Numbered from the stretch's first letter, positions 26,636-36,850 are shown. The stretch: DNA of 64,000 bases from Oenococcus sicerae (GCF_004102045.2 NZ_CP029684.2:124001-188000); one strand, 5' to 3'. Notes: a model not told the origin generated them from the letters alone. Translations and numbers: made by a program.

Positions 26636-27106
26636 TTACCAACGATAATGAGCAAAGGCACGGTTAGCCTCAGCCATTTTATGTGTATCATCACGCTTCT
26701 TCACTGAAGCGCCGGTACCATTTGCAGCATCCATGATCTCTTTGGAAAGGCGTTCTTCCATTGTCCGTTCAGAACGCAAACGCGCATACTGAACGATCCA
26801 GCGAAGACCCAAAGTAGTCCTTCGTTCCGGACGCACTTCAATCGGAACCTGGTAGTTAGAACCACCGACACGGCGAGCCTTAACTTCAAGAACAGGCATC
26901 ACATTATCCATAGCCTTGCCAAATACTTCGACCGGATCATTACCAGTCTCGGACTGAATACGTCCAAAGGCTTTGTAAAGAATCGACGAAGCAGTTCCGC
27001 GTTTTCCATCAAGCATTAACTTGTTAATCAAACGACTAACAAGTTTTGAATTATAAATTGGATCTGGCAACACTTCTTGTTGCTTTGTATAAGCTTTTCT
27101 AGGCAT
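26636..27106 (-). CDS. rpsG: 30S ribosomal protein S7
   Basis: A 156-residue protein of standard length beginning [18 protein letters not shown], with [30 protein letters not shown]. It binds the 3' domain of 16S rRNA and lines the exit site. It lies 21 bases before fusA and 11 after rpsL in the str operon. Confidence 0.98.
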   Translation of the reverse strand: MPRKAYTKQQEVLPDPIYNSKLVSRLINKLMLDGKRGTASSILYKAFGRIQSETGNDPVEVFGKAMDNVMPVLEVKARRVGGSNYQVPIEVRPERRTTLGLRWIVQYARLRSERTMEERLSKEIMDAANGTGASVKKRDDTHKMAEANRAFAHYRW

Positions 27107-27117
27107 TGGTCTACTCC

Positions 27118-27531
27118 TTACTTCTTTGGACGCTTTGCGCCATACTTTGAACGTCCATTCATACGGCCTTCAACACCGGCAGTATCAAGGGCACCACGAA
27201 TAATATGATAACGAACACCAGGAAGATCCTTAACACGTCCGCCACGGATCAAAACCACAGAGTGTTCCTGTAAGTTATGACCGATTCCCGGAATATAGGC
27301 TGTCACTTCATACTGGTTCGAAAGACGCACACGGGCGTACTTACGAAGGGCTGAGTTAGGCTTCTTTGGTGTCATTGTTCCGACACGAGTTGCAACGCCG
27401 CGCTTTTGAGGAGCAGTGTTGTTAGTTTGCTTTTTGGACATTGAGTTATATCCAAAGTTCAAAGCTGGTACCTTAGACTTAAACGTCTTTGGCTTACGAG
27501 GCTTGCGAACTAATTGGTTAATAGTTGGCAT
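27118..27531 (-). CDS. rpsL: 30S ribosomal protein S12
   Basis: A 137-residue decoding-site protein beginning [13 protein letters not shown], with [20 protein letters not shown] and [19 protein letters not shown]. The lysines of the PKKPNS and GVRYH regions that govern streptomycin response have the common wild-type form. It is the first gene of the str operon, with a long 5' untranslated region of about 130 bases. Confidence 0.98.
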   Translation of the reverse strand: MPTINQLVRKPRKPKTFKSKVPALNFGYNSMSKKQTNNTAPQKRGVATRVGTMTPKKPNSALRKYARVRLSNQYEVTAYIPGIGHNLQEHSVVLIRGGRVKDLPGVRYHIIRGALDTAGVEGRMNGRSKYGAKRPKK

Positions 27532-27666
27532 ATATTTCTCCTAAAATATTGATAATACTGAGTTTTTCTTGCTTTTTCTATGGCTCATCCACAGTACCAG
27601 GCGTGTCCTAATTTGGACTTTAAAAAATGCCTTAAACCGCACAAAAGCGCAAGAAAGCACGCAAAT

Positions 27667-27695
27667 AGTATATAACATCTGGGTCGAACCGTCAA
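27667..27695 (-). promoter_or_regulatory. str operon promoter
   Basis: On the minus strand TTGACG (27690-27695) and TATACT (27667-27672) with 17-base spacing, about 130 bases before rpsL. Confidence 0.8.
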
Positions 27696-27762
27696 CCGAT
27701 GTGTGCTAGTTTTTGCAGCCGAATTATTTTATTATCCTGCCCTTTACACTAAAATAGATGAT

Positions 27763-29052
27763 ATGAATAATCAGCCCTTAGCCTACCGTATGCGGCCAAA
27801 AAAAATTGAAGACGTCGTTGGCCAACAACAGCTGATCGGCAAAGGCAAAATTATTTGGCGTATGGTCCAAGCGCACCGCTTATCTTCTATGATATTGTAT
27901 GGTGCTCCAGGCACAGGCAAAACATCGATCGCTTCAGCAATAGCCGGGTCAACCGATCTTTCCTTTCGAATTTTAAATGCTGCGACCGATGGCAAAAAAG
28001 AGCTGCAAGAGGTTGCTGAAGAAGGAAAAATGTCGGGTTCAGTCGTTTTGCTTTTAGATGAGATCCACCGACTCGATAAGGCAAAACAAGATTTTTTGCT
28101 GCCTCACTTAGAATCAGGCCGCATCATTTTGATTGGTGCTACAACTGAAAATCCATATTTATCAGTTACACCGGCCATCCGATCAAGGACACAAATTTTT
28201 CAGGTCGAGCTTCTTTCTGAGCAAGACATCAAAACCGCTATTGATCGTGCATTAACTGACAAAGAAAACGGTCTAGGTAATTACAATATCAAGTTGGACC
28301 AAGACGCACAAACACATTTGGCCATTGCGACCAACGGTGATTTGCGTAGTTCTTTAAACGGTCTGGAACTCGCTGTTTTATCAACAAAAGCTAGCGGCAA
28401 AAAACAGCAAATTCATATTACCTTGCCAATTGTTGAAGAAACCATTCAGCGTAAATCCATGTCTGGAGATAAAAACGGCGACGCACATTACGATGTCATC
28501 TCTGCTTTTCAAAAATCCATTCGCGGTTCAGATGCTGATGCAGGCATCTATTACCTTGGACGAATTCTCGAAGCTGGTGATCTAGCCATTGCGGCAAGAC
28601 GCCTTCTAGTAATTGCCTACGAAGACGTGGGTCTGGCTAATCCGAACGCCGCCGCTCATGCTGTTCAAGCAGTGACAGCTGCACTGCAGCTAGGCCTTCC
28701 TGAAGCAAGAATTCCACTGGCAAACGCTGTGATCGAGTTGGCTTTATCGCCAAAATCAAATTCTGCCTATATGGCAATCAACAACGTCATGACTGATATC
28801 GAAAAAGGTGGTACAGGCGATGTCCCGATCCAATTAAAAAACACACGCAATTGGGGTAAGACCAAAAATCAGCAAATTGATTATCTTTATCCACACGATT
28901 TTCCAAATGATTGGGTTGCCCAAGCATATTTACCAAATAAAATTAAAGATAAGCGATATTTTCAAGCAAAAGGAAATTCCAAGTATGAGCAGTTATTATT
29001 TGAGACCTATAACAAATTAAAAGAAAATCAGCAAAAAGGTTTAAAAGATTGA
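27763..29052 (+). CDS. rarA: Replication-associated recombination protein A (RarA/MgsA)
   Basis: A 429-residue AAA+ ATPase acting at stalled replication forks. The start MNNQPLAYRMRPKKIEDVVGQ is typical of the family, with Walker A in YGAPGTGKTSIA, Walker B in LLLDEIHRLDK, sensor 1 in IGATTENP, and the C-terminal tetramerisation region. ATG 27763 is chosen over an upstream TTG because it matches the family N-terminus. No Shine-Dalgarno is visible. It overlaps the YigZ gene by four bases and a 6S RNA gene follows, an arrangement also seen around rarA in other Firmicutes. Confidence 0.94.
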   Translation: MNNQPLAYRMRPKKIEDVVGQQQLIGKGKIIWRMVQAHRLSSMILYGAPGTGKTSIASAIAGSTDLSFRILNAATDGKKELQEVAEEGKMSGSVVLLLDEIHRLDKAKQDFLLPHLESGRIILIGATTENPYLSVTPAIRSRTQIFQVELLSEQDIKTAIDRALTDKENGLGNYNIKLDQDAQTHLAIATNGDLRSSLNGLELAVLSTKASGKKQQIHITLPIVEETIQRKSMSGDKNGDAHYDVISAFQKSIRGSDADAGIYYLGRILEAGDLAIAARRLLVIAYEDVGLANPNAAAHAVQAVTAALQLGLPEARIPLANAVIELALSPKSNSAYMAINNVMTDIEKGGTGDVPIQLKNTRNWGKTKNQQIDYLYPHDFPNDWVAQAYLPNKIKDKRYFQAKGNSKYEQLLFETYNKLKENQQKGLKD

Positions 29053-29693
29053 CGCAGACAATCACGATCAAAAGACATTTTCAAGAGACATTCATTGTTA
29101 AGAAATCCCGTTTCATCGCAGATATTTGGCCTATCCAAGACGAAAGACAAGCCAAAACTACGATCCAGACCAATAGGCAGCTTCACACCGATGCCAATCA
29201 TGTCGCTTTCGCTTATACAATTGGTTTGCAGCGAGAAATACAACGCATGTCAGACAACGGCGAGCCTTCCGGAACAGCTGGTAAGCCAATCTTGGATGCG
29301 ATCTTAAAAAATGAATTAGTCAACGTTTTAATCACAGTCACGCGATATTTCGGTGGTATCAAGCTGGGGGCCGGCGGCTTGATTCGCGCTTATTCACAAT
29401 CAGCTAGTCAAGTGGTCAACCGGGCTGACCTCGCGTTTTTAACCAGTTTTGATATAATTCAAGCGGTGTTTGATTACGCCATGATCGATCAATTTAATTA
29501 TTTTGCTAAAATACATAACATCAAAGTCACCAATATGATGTATGCTGGTCAAATTCAAGCAGACTGTTACCTGCTAACCAGCCGCAGTCCCGAACTTCAA
29601 CAGCTGCTGATAAATTCTTTTGCCGGTAAAATTGATTTAAAACAGACGGGTAAAATATTGTTACCCATTTTGACCAAAGAAAACGATCAATAG
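29049..29693 (+). CDS. YigZ/IMPACT family protein
   Basis: A 214-residue protein with the UPF0029 (Impact) N-terminal domain (KKSRFIADIWPI, DNGEPSGTAGKPILDA, VTRYFGGIKLGAGGLIRAYSQ) and a C-terminal DUF1949-type domain. Members are linked to translation control or ribosome binding; the molecular function is not settled. The start is TTG 29049, overlapping the rarA stop (TTGA), with AAAGG 11 bases upstream, so it is coupled to rarA. Confidence 0.88.
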   Translation: MTQTITIKRHFQETFIVKKSRFIADIWPIQDERQAKTTIQTNRQLHTDANHVAFAYTIGLQREIQRMSDNGEPSGTAGKPILDAILKNELVNVLITVTRYFGGIKLGAGGLIRAYSQSASQVVNRADLAFLTSFDIIQAVFDYAMIDQFNYFAKIHNIKVTNMMYAGQIQADCYLLTSRSPELQQLLINSFAGKIDLKQTGKILLPILTKENDQ

Positions 29694-29756
29694 CAGTTGC
29701 TCCGAAAAATAGTCTTAGATGCGTTTAAAATCTGAGGGAGCTGATATAATAAGTAC

Positions 29757-29964
29757 AAGCACTCGGCTGTACGCGTCGATCTTAACTATCAGTTTTTGCC
29801 TTACAACTACTGACCCGGGAACAGCGGAAAGTGTCTATGGCAAGCCTTTTCATTTGGACGCCCGCAGCACGATCTCAGTTCCCACTTTTTATTTAGGGGT
29901 CAAAATCTGCAGATCAGCTAACGGCAGCATCGGTGTTGGCATCCGTTTGACGGGTGCTTTTTTT
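29757..29964 (+). ncRNA. ssrS: 6S RNA (SsrS), RNA polymerase regulator
   Basis: A perfect TATAAT at 29745-29750 sets the 5' end near 29757. The first nine bases AAGCACTCG pair with CGGGTGCTT at 29951-29959, closing a rod-like structure. Inside are TGACCC with GGGGTCA, GGGAAC with GTTCCC, GCGG with CCGC, and GTGTCT with GGACGC, leading to one apical loop, while the middle is largely unpaired. This long hairpin with a central bubble mimics an open promoter and is the hallmark of 6S RNA. About 200 bases is the usual size, and a position beside rarA is common in Firmicutes. The terminator is part of the RNA end. Confidence 0.78.
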
Positions 29965-29989
29965 GTAATCAAAATGTAGAATTCATAGT

Positions 29990-30271
29990 ATGACTATTAT
30001 TGGTATTATTTTGGCGATCGTTGATCTCGTGCTTGGCTTGTTTTTATATACACATCAAAAAAAACTGCTTTTATGGGATGAAGCAACTTATCCGCAAGTT
30101 AAAGATATAACGCTGAAAAATGGCAGCACTTTGATCGTACTCGGCATTATTGCTATCATCGCCGTTATAAAAAACAGCGATCTGTTTTTACTCATTTGCG
30201 CAGTTTTAAGTATGATCTTTGCTTGGATATTTTTGTATCAGCTTTATCAATTAATGAATTCGTCCAAATAA
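29990..30271 (+). CDS. Small membrane protein (DUF3784-like)
   Basis: A 93-residue protein with three membrane segments (about residues 3-20, 46-61 and 65-85) and a short hydrophilic loop (HQKKLLLWDEATYPQVKD). The organisation resembles DUF3784 proteins. No motif gives a function. It lies just after the 6S RNA terminator and ends before an inverted repeat at 30297. Confidence 0.65.
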   Translation: MTIIGIILAIVDLVLGLFLYTHQKKLLLWDEATYPQVKDITLKNGSTLIVLGIIAIIAVIKNSDLFLLICAVLSMIFAWIFLYQLYQLMNSSK

Positions 30272-30296
30272 GCCACAACAACTGCGCGACCAAAAC

Positions 30297-30336
30297 CTTT
30301 TAAAGCTGATTAAACCATTTTGGTCGATACGGTCTT
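30297..30336 (+). repeat. Inverted repeat after the small membrane protein gene
   Basis: CGACCAAAA (30297-30305) and TTTTGGTCG (30328-30336) are exact inverted copies around a 22-base loop. No T-run follows. It probably marks the end of the transcript as a stabilising hairpin, since it lies between convergent genes. Confidence 0.45.
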
Positions 30337-30361
30337 CCAATCACAGCTCAATCATTGCAAA

Positions 30362-30787
30362 CTATTTTGGCTTCACTTCCGTGATGACCTTTTCTAACGA
30401 ATTAATGACCAGGTCAGCATTTTCTCCCAAGAGTTTTCGCAGCATGTCATCGTTTTTTTGAAGTGCCTTATGAATATTTTCGGCTGATTTTTCCGTTTGC
30501 GAGGTTAATCTGATAATTTTATATCGGCTATCCGTCGATGAAGGCAGCCTCGTTACGAGACCTTTTTTTTCCATCAGCTGCAACAAAGAAGTCGCTGAAG
30601 ATTTTTGAATATTGAATTCATTTTCAATATAGGACTGATTAATTTCTTTAACGGTTTCCATTCGGTAAAGAAAATCAATAATGCTCATCTGCACACCTGT
30701 TAAACCCATCTGGCGAGCAACTTGGTCACCGTAACGTTGGATAGAGTTATTGGCCTTCTTGATAGCGATTCCTAACGATTTTTCCAT
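30362..30787 (-). CDS. MarR-family regulator of the adjacent MFS exporter
   Basis: A 141-residue winged-helix protein. The helix-turn-helix is around EINQSYIENEFNIQKSSATSLLQLMEKKGLV and the wing is SSTDSRYKIIRLT. It is divergent from an MFS drug exporter with an inverted repeat between them, so it most likely represses both genes and responds to a toxic compound. Confidence 0.88.
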   Translation of the reverse strand: MEKSLGIAIKKANNSIQRYGDQVARQMGLTGVQMSIIDFLYRMETVKEINQSYIENEFNIQKSSATSLLQLMEKKGLVTRLPSSTDSRYKIIRLTSQTEKSAENIHKALQKNDDMLRKLLGENADLVINSLEKVITEVKPK

Positions 30788-30843
30788 TGCATCCCCAATC
30801 GATCCTAAAATAATCTATCGAATATATTATTATTTAAAAACAT

Positions 30844-30903
30844 TTGACACAAAAACTCAATCATATATAATAATTGATAGTCAAAAATGGTTCTGTATAG
30901 AAC
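30844..30903 (+). promoter_or_regulatory. MFS promoter and candidate MarR operator
   Basis: TTGACA (30844-30849) and TATAAT (30866-30871) with 16-base spacing. The perfect inverted repeat GTTCT-GTAT-AGAAC (30890-30903) lies downstream of the -10, where a bound repressor would block elongation or initiation. Confidence 0.7.
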
Positions 30904-30923
30904 TATTAAAGGGGTTGAAAATC

Positions 30924-32300
30924 TTGGAAAAAACAATTAACTTAAAATTTTATTTAGCTATCTTAGCAACTGGTCTCATGGCCTTTTGCGGTGTTTTGAT
31001 CGAAACCGCAATGAATATTACTTTTCCCACTTTAATGCGGGAATTTTCACTGAATACTGCCAGCATTCAGTGGATCACAACTTCATATTTGCTCGTTGTT
31101 TCAATCATTGTGCCCATTGCTTCCTATCTCCAAAAGCGTTTCACGATCCGCCGTTTATTTTTGGTCGCAAACAGTTTGTTTATTATTGGCCTATTAATTG
31201 ACAGCTTCGCTGGTAATTTTATGGTCTTGATTCTCGGCAGACTGATTCAAGGCTGTGGCACAGGGATCGCTTTGCCTTTAATGTATGCCATTATTTTGAC
31301 AAAATCACCTGCAGATAAAATTGGCTTCTTTATGGGAATCGGCGGCTTAGTTACAGCTGTTGCGCCAGCCTTAGGCCCTACATACGGCGGCTTGATCGTT
31401 GGCATTAACTGGCATTTAATTTTCGCCATTTTATTAGTCGTGATGATATTTTCACTGCTAATCGGCTCCTATGCAATTTCAGCTGATAGCAAAACAGAAA
31501 AAGTACCTTTTGATTTCGCAGGCTGGCTATTGATCGCACTCACATTTGCCAGTTTGATCGTTGGTTTTAGCGGCTTTAGCAGTTCGTTTCAGCGTTCGCT
31601 TATTTTAATCGCAATTGGACTAGTTGCTCTGGCAGGCTTTGTGTACCACTCAAATCATGTTCAGCATCCGATCATTCACCTCGCCGTCATGAAAAATCCG
31701 GCATTTAATTTACACCTGCTCAGTTATTCCCTGCTTCAAATGGTCAACGTGGGTATTTCTTTTATTTTGCCGAATTATTTGCAAATCGTAGACAAACAAA
31801 GTAGTTTCATCGCTGGATTATTGTTGTTTCCCGGCGCAGCGCTAGGTGCTTGTCTCGCACCCATTGGTGGCAGGATCATGGATAATTTGGGAGCTAAGAA
31901 ACCTATTATCACTGGTTTAGTTTTGCAATTACTAGCAGTTTTGTTTTTGGATATTTATGCTAAAAATGCTAATACGATCCTTATTTTGATCATGTACATG
32001 GGTACCATGTTTGGTATGGGTTTCTCTTTTGGCAATATTATGACAAATGGTCTGGCTCAAGCCGAGGAAAGCCAACGATCGGATGGAAATACTTTATTCA
32101 ATTCTATGATGCAGTTTTCCGCCGCTTTTGGTACAGCCCTCGTTTCCGTGATTATTACACTCTCCCAAAAAAATGGCAGTCGTTTCGCTGAAACAACGGC
32201 TACTGGTGCCCAGCGTGCTTTAACCGTTCTACTTGCGTTGACTTTTATCAATATTATTTCTATCTCGTTTGCTTTGCGTCAAAGCAAAAACAAATCATAA
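30924..32300 (+). CDS. MFS multidrug exporter, DHA2 (EmrB/QacA/LmrB-like)
   Basis: A 458-residue membrane protein with about 14 hydrophobic segments. Motif C-like sequence is in GPTYGGLIVGINWHLIF and motif A-like sequence in GRLIQGCGTGIALPLMYAII. This type exports hydrophobic or cationic drugs with proton antiport. The open frame extends upstream to 30750, but AAAGGGG precedes TTG 30924, and that codon also follows the promoter, so it is the start. It is divergent from a MarR regulator. Confidence 0.9.
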   Translation: MEKTINLKFYLAILATGLMAFCGVLIETAMNITFPTLMREFSLNTASIQWITTSYLLVVSIIVPIASYLQKRFTIRRLFLVANSLFIIGLLIDSFAGNFMVLILGRLIQGCGTGIALPLMYAIILTKSPADKIGFFMGIGGLVTAVAPALGPTYGGLIVGINWHLIFAILLVVMIFSLLIGSYAISADSKTEKVPFDFAGWLLIALTFASLIVGFSGFSSSFQRSLILIAIGLVALAGFVYHSNHVQHPIIHLAVMKNPAFNLHLLSYSLLQMVNVGISFILPNYLQIVDKQSSFIAGLLLFPGAALGACLAPIGGRIMDNLGAKKPIITGLVLQLLAVLFLDIYAKNANTILILIMYMGTMFGMGFSFGNIMTNGLAQAEESQRSDGNTLFNSMMQFSAAFGTALVSVIITLSQKNGSRFAETTATGAQRALTVLLALTFINIISISFALRQSKNKS

Positions 32301-32342
32301 GTGTCTTCAGCAAACACTAACAGACATATTCTAGACAATAAT

Positions 32343-32368
32343 AAAAAAGGAAATTATTTCTAATTTCC
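32343..32368 (-). terminator. secA terminator
   Basis: GGAAATTA (32349-32356) and TAATTTCC (32361-32368) form a perfect 8-bp stem with a 4-base loop. On the minus strand it is followed by six T. Confidence 0.85.
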
Positions 32369-32389
32369 AGCATACATATGATTTAATTT

Positions 32390-34756
32390 TTAACTAAGAT
32401 TTTGACGAATTTGAGCTTTCATAAACAAACGTGTCGCATCATACTCGATATCAGCAATCATTTTGTTGTAAGTATTAAAGGCGGCCGTTTGATATTCAAT
32501 CAAAGGATTATATTGGCCGTAGGACCTCACCATAACTGATTGGCGTAAACGGTCCATATCGTCAATGTGCTGCATCCAATGCTGATCAATTGCCCGTAGC
32601 ATAATCGTCTTCTCAAAATTGACCATTTGGTCTTTATCGGATAATGTATCCTGTTTCTCAAAGAATTCACGATTCGCCAATTCATACAAAACTCGTTTGA
32701 TTTCATCAGAGCTTTTGCCATTCAGATCAGCCACAGTCACATCTGTTGCATTATTTAAAGCATTGTCAACAAAATCAACAATCGCTAAAATATCCCAGTC
32801 CTTTTCTTGACCAACTGTGTGAGCATCAACAACACGATCAATCGTCCGGTAAACCATTGGCAGAAAATCCGCTTTTAACGATTCAGTAGACTTCATGATC
32901 TCAGTTCGCTCATCATAAATGATTTCGCGCTGCTGACGCATAACGTCATCATATTGCAACACTTGTTTACGCGTATCATAGTTGTTGCCTTCAACACGTC
33001 TTTGAGCTGACTCGACTGATCGCGAAATCATTCGATTTGTCACAACAGCTTCGTTATTGTCCATGCTCATCCGTTGCATGAGCTGTTTTATCCGATCAGC
33101 ACCAAAACGAATCATTAAATCATCTTCCAAGCTAAGATAAAAGCGCGAGAATCCTGGGTCCCCTTGACGACCAGAACGACCACGCAGCTGGTTATCAATT
33201 CGACGGGACTCATGGCGTTCGGTCCCGATGACTGCCAAACCACCGAGATCAGCAATTCCTGGTCCAAGCTTAATATCAGTTCCACGACCAGCCATGTTCG
33301 TGGCAATCGTAACAGCACCGCGTTGTCCAGCCTGAGCAACGATTTCAGCCTCTTGCGCATTATTCTTGGCGTTTAAAACATTGTGCGGAATATTTTTCTT
33401 AATCAGCATTTGTGAAAGTAATTCAGAGGTATCAACAGAAACCGTTCCAACCAAAACAGGTTGTCCCTTAGTATGCAGCTCTTCAATTTCCTTCACAACG
33501 GCATCAAATTTCCCACGAAGATTAAAGTATAAAACATCAGGTTCATCAACACGCTTAACTGGCTCGTTTGTCGGTATCTGGACAACTTCCATGTTATATA
33601 TTTCTTTTAATTCTTCTTCTTCGGTCTTAGCTGTTCCGGTCATGCCGGAAATTTTCTTATACATTCTAAAGAAATTTTGCAGTGTGATCGAGGCTAAAGT
33701 TGTACCTTCTCCTTGGATCTGAACGCCCTCTTTAGCTTCAAAAGCTTGATGAAGACCGTCAGACATCCTATTTCCTTCGGCGATACGTCCAGTAAACTGG
33801 TCAATTAATTTAACTTCACCATCACGCACAACGTAATCCTTGTCTCTAAAGAAAGAATAGTTAGCACGCAGTGCCGTCTCGATAAAGTGTGCTAAAGCAA
33901 CATCACTGTCATCGTAAAGGTTATCAATGTTGAAGAAAATTTCAGCCTTGTGAATCCCTTGATTTGTCAGCATAGCTGTCTTTTGTTCTTCATCGACCGT
34001 ATAATCTTTTTCTTCGCCTTCGTCTAGCGTTTTCACAAATCGATCGGCTCGTTGATAGAGCATATTAACATTATCTGATGAACCGCCAATAATTAACGGT
34101 GTTCTCGCTGAATCAATTAAAATCGAATCTGCCTCATCGATCAGAACATAATTTAACGAACGAACAACCCGCTCTTCCATTGTCTGTGCCATATTATCGC
34201 GCAAATAATCAAATCCAATCGCAGAATTAGTCGTATAAGTAATATCACAAGCGAAGGCAGCTTTTTTATCTGCCAGCTGCATATCATTTAAATTAATTCC
34301 GATCGTGAGACCCATCCATTTGTATACTTGGCCCATTTCTTCAGCCTGATACTGCGTCAAATACTCATTGACCGTCACAACATGCACGCCCAGTCCAGTC
34401 AATGCATTTAGATAAACAGGCATCGTTGCTGTCAGCGTTTTTCCTTCACCAGTCTTCATTTCTGCAATGTTGCCGCCATGCAGAACTGCACCGCCAATAA
34501 TCTGGACTCTAAAGGGATAGAGACCTAAAACACGTTTGTCAGCTTCACGAACCGCAGCAAAAGCCTCAGGCAAAAGGTCATCAAGCGTTTCACCCTTTTC
34601 ATACCTATTTTTAAACTCAGCTGTCTTTGCCTGCAGCTGCTGATCAGATAATGCAGCCATCTCAGCAGCATGTGCCTCTGTTAAATCGGCTGAATGTTCA
34701 TATTTATGTAACTGACGCTTTGGATTTTCAATTAATTTTCTAACTGGATTAACCAA
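32390..34756 (-). CDS. secA: Preprotein translocase ATPase SecA
   Basis: A 788-residue motor that pushes preproteins through SecYEG. Walker A is in [22 protein letters not shown], the DEAD motif is [10 protein letters not shown], and the second motor motif set includes [12 protein letters not shown] and [11 protein letters not shown]. The C-terminal CxCxSGx8CC/H zinc tail is absent: the protein ends [15 protein letters not shown]. The start is TTG 34756 with GGGGAG five bases upstream, giving [15 protein letters not shown]; the open frame extends 11 codons more. It is the general SecA, not an accessory SecA2. Confidence 0.95.
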   Translation of the reverse strand: MVNPVRKLIENPKRQLHKYEHSADLTEAHAAEMAALSDQQLQAKTAEFKNRYEKGETLDDLLPEAFAAVREADKRVLGLYPFRVQIIGGAVLHGGNIAEMKTGEGKTLTATMPVYLNALTGLGVHVVTVNEYLTQYQAEEMGQVYKWMGLTIGINLNDMQLADKKAAFACDITYTTNSAIGFDYLRDNMAQTMEERVVRSLNYVLIDEADSILIDSARTPLIIGGSSDNVNMLYQRADRFVKTLDEGEEKDYTVDEEQKTAMLTNQGIHKAEIFFNIDNLYDDSDVALAHFIETALRANYSFFRDKDYVVRDGEVKLIDQFTGRIAEGNRMSDGLHQAFEAKEGVQIQGEGTTLASITLQNFFRMYKKISGMTGTAKTEEEELKEIYNMEVVQIPTNEPVKRVDEPDVLYFNLRGKFDAVVKEIEELHTKGQPVLVGTVSVDTSELLSQMLIKKNIPHNVLNAKNNAQEAEIVAQAGQRGAVTIATNMAGRGTDIKLGPGIADLGGLAVIGTERHESRRIDNQLRGRSGRQGDPGFSRFYLSLEDDLMIRFGADRIKQLMQRMSMDNNEAVVTNRMISRSVESAQRRVEGNNYDTRKQVLQYDDVMRQQREIIYDERTEIMKSTESLKADFLPMVYRTIDRVVDAHTVGQEKDWDILAIVDFVDNALNNATDVTVADLNGKSSDEIKRVLYELANREFFEKQDTLSDKDQMVNFEKTIMLRAIDQHWMQHIDDMDRLRQSVMVRSYGQYNPLIEYQTAAFNTYNKMIADIEYDATRLFMKAQIRQNLS

Positions 34757-34823
34757 GTTAACTCCCCTGCCAAAAAGACATAAATTCACTAATAAACATT
34801 ATAGCAAGTCAGGCTTGATTATC

Positions 34824-35510
34824 CTAACGAGCCAGCGCGATACTGGAAACCTTTTTGGCTTTATTCATATATAATACATCTGCTGTTTGATGTAAAGTTG
34901 TACCCGTCGTGTAAACATCATCCAACAGCAAAATGGATTTTTCCGCAACATCATTGTGTACTAAATAAAATAAATTTTCTTTTTTTAAACGCGCCTGCCG
35001 TTTTAACTTGGAGGTCTGCTTTTTTTCTTTCACCGCCAAAATATCCGTCGACATTTTCAGGGCCGCAAATTCAAATAACCCGGTTACTTGATTAAATCCA
35101 CGCACTGCCATCGAACTTTCACTGATTGGAATGGGTATCACTAGATCAAACCCAGTCATTATTTTTTTAAATTTTTTCTTTAGATCTTCACTAAATGCTT
35201 GCCGCAAGCGATAATCGCCAACAAATTTGTAATAATGCATATAGTCTTTCATCAGAGGATTGTAGTTCACTAACGCTTGGTTATTTAAAAGGAAGGCATA
35301 TTTCTGCCGCCAATTTTGGCAGTCTTGGCAAACTGTTTGTGAAGATGGCCGGCCGCAGTCTTCACAAACATCTCCGGTTATAAAATCAATTTTCTGCCGG
35401 CAATCTCGGCATAATGTTTCGGAACTAAAGTTGGGGCAAATAAGATCCGAAAAATAACGATCATCTTTTAACGACTGGTCGCATAACAAACAACTGCTAT
35501 TTGCCATCAC
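34824..35510 (-). CDS. comFC: ComFC, phosphoribosyltransferase-like competence protein
   Basis: A 228-residue protein with N-terminal zinc-finger cysteines (CLLCDQS, CRDCRQ, CEDCGR and CQDC) and a C-terminal phosphoribosyltransferase fold with the PRPP loop ILLLDDVYTTGTT. It is needed for DNA uptake during transformation. It overlaps comFA by 14 bases. Unlike the Tgt and SprT proteins in this window, its cysteine pairs are intact. Confidence 0.92.
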   Translation of the reverse strand: MMANSSCLLCDQSLKDDRYFSDLICPNFSSETLCRDCRQKIDFITGDVCEDCGRPSSQTVCQDCQNWRQKYAFLLNNQALVNYNPLMKDYMHYYKFVGDYRLRQAFSEDLKKKFKKIMTGFDLVIPIPISESSMAVRGFNQVTGLFEFAALKMSTDILAVKEKKQTSKLKRQARLKKENLFYLVHNDVAEKSILLLDDVYTTGTTLHQTADVLYMNKAKKVSSIALAR

Positions 35511-36801
35511 GTTGTTCCCGCCCTTTCCGATTCATAAACCGAATTTGTTCAGCGGCTTCCTTTAAAACAGCTGTTTGTTCTTGAATGAGCGCTAAAACGA
35601 GACCCGTAGGCCGATCTGTGTTTCGGCCGACTCTACCGGCAATTTGTACGATTGCATTGGTCGTAAAAACCTGATCATCCGCACCCAAAATAATGACATC
35701 AATGCCTGGCAAAGTAACACCGCGTTCAAGAATCGTGGTCGTTACGAGAAATTGAACACTTTTGTCGCGCATCTGCTGTACTTTTTCTTTTCGCTGTGGA
35801 TCCGCTGCATGAACTGATAAGCCAGTCATCTTAAAAAAATTTTGAATATTCTTTAACAGTGGATCCAAATCACGAATCGTGGGCACAAATAAGAGAAAAC
35901 GTTGGCCGTTTTTTTCATATTCTTTCAATTGTAATCGTAATTTTTTAGGCAATCGCGCTTTAAAAATTTCTTTGCGCCAATTACCGATCTGCGAAAAAAA
36001 TAGTTCAGGCAATAAGTGTTGGTGAAATCTCAACGGCAGAAAAGAAGTCGCTAATTGACTGCTCTTATAAGCTTTGAGTAGTTTTTTTGTTGGTGTGGCC
36101 GTCAAGTAAATTGTACTTCCTTCGCGTTTTTTAGCACGTTTTGAGGCAAATTCTAAAACTGAATCGCCACGAAAAGGAAAAGAATCTACCTCGTCAATGA
36201 TCAATAAATCAAAAGCGCGATAGAATTTCATTAATTGATGGGTCGTCGCCAAGACTAATTTTGTATAGTGGTATTCCTCAGGTGTATCGCCATATAATAC
36301 CAGCAAGTCCAATCCATTAAAGGCTTGCCGCAAGCGAGGGGCTAATTCTAAGATCACATCAATCCTCGGTGAAACCATTGCGACGCGCTGACCCTTTTTA
36401 AGGGCGTGATCGATCGCCGGAAAAATCATTTCTGTTTTCCCTGCACCAGTCACGGCCCAAATCAAACGGTCAGTCTGGGATTCAAGCGACTGAATGATCT
36501 CAGTAGACACATTGCTTTGCTGATCGGTTAATCGACCCTGCCAAGTTAAATAACTGGGGCTAGCTTGTGTCGCATTTTCCTCTGCATAGAAAAAACAATT
36601 AAAGCTAGCATTCCGTCCCATTTTTAAGCAAGCTGTACAAAAAAATTCATGATTTGGTAAGACCGCCGTTTCCCTTTGACCACAGCGACTACATCTGCCC
36701 TTTTCATCAAAGGCCGGCATTTTTTTGATACGTGGATCGTTTGCTTGATCAAAACGCAATCTCAAAAGCAATCGTCCAAAATAATTAGAAATATCAGCCA
36801 T
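35497..36801 (-). CDS. comFA: ComFA, DNA-uptake helicase
   Basis: A 434-residue superfamily 2 ATPase. The N-terminal Cys4 zinc finger is CSRCGQ...CTACLK, Walker A is in AVTGAGKTEMIFPA, DEAD-like is IIDEVDSFPF, and the C-terminal motor has VQIAGRVGRN. It drives single-stranded DNA import through ComEC. It is somewhat shorter than Bacillus ComFA (about 460). No good Shine-Dalgarno precedes the ATG. The presence of comFA-comFC suggests natural competence, at least ancestrally. Confidence 0.92.
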   Translation of the reverse strand: MADISNYFGRLLLRLRFDQANDPRIKKMPAFDEKGRCSRCGQRETAVLPNHEFFCTACLKMGRNASFNCFFYAEENATQASPSYLTWQGRLTDQQSNVSTEIIQSLESQTDRLIWAVTGAGKTEMIFPAIDHALKKGQRVAMVSPRIDVILELAPRLRQAFNGLDLLVLYGDTPEEYHYTKLVLATTHQLMKFYRAFDLLIIDEVDSFPFRGDSVLEFASKRAKKREGSTIYLTATPTKKLLKAYKSSQLATSFLPLRFHQHLLPELFFSQIGNWRKEIFKARLPKKLRLQLKEYEKNGQRFLLFVPTIRDLDPLLKNIQNFFKMTGLSVHAADPQRKEKVQQMRDKSVQFLVTTTILERGVTLPGIDVIILGADDQVFTTNAIVQIAGRVGRNTDRPTGLVLALIQEQTAVLKEAAEQIRFMNRKGREQRDGK

Positions 36802-36850
36802 AACTAGTATTACGTTTTTTTAAAAAATAAATTAAAACACTGTTCAAAAA

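Noticed and set aside
29719-29979. 86-codon open frame on the plus strand
   Set aside because: It coincides with the 6S RNA, contains its promoter and terminator, and its translation has no protein-like pattern.
30297-30336. Rho-independent terminator
   Set aside because: The stem is perfect but the loop is 22 bases and no T-run follows, so it is listed only as an inverted repeat.
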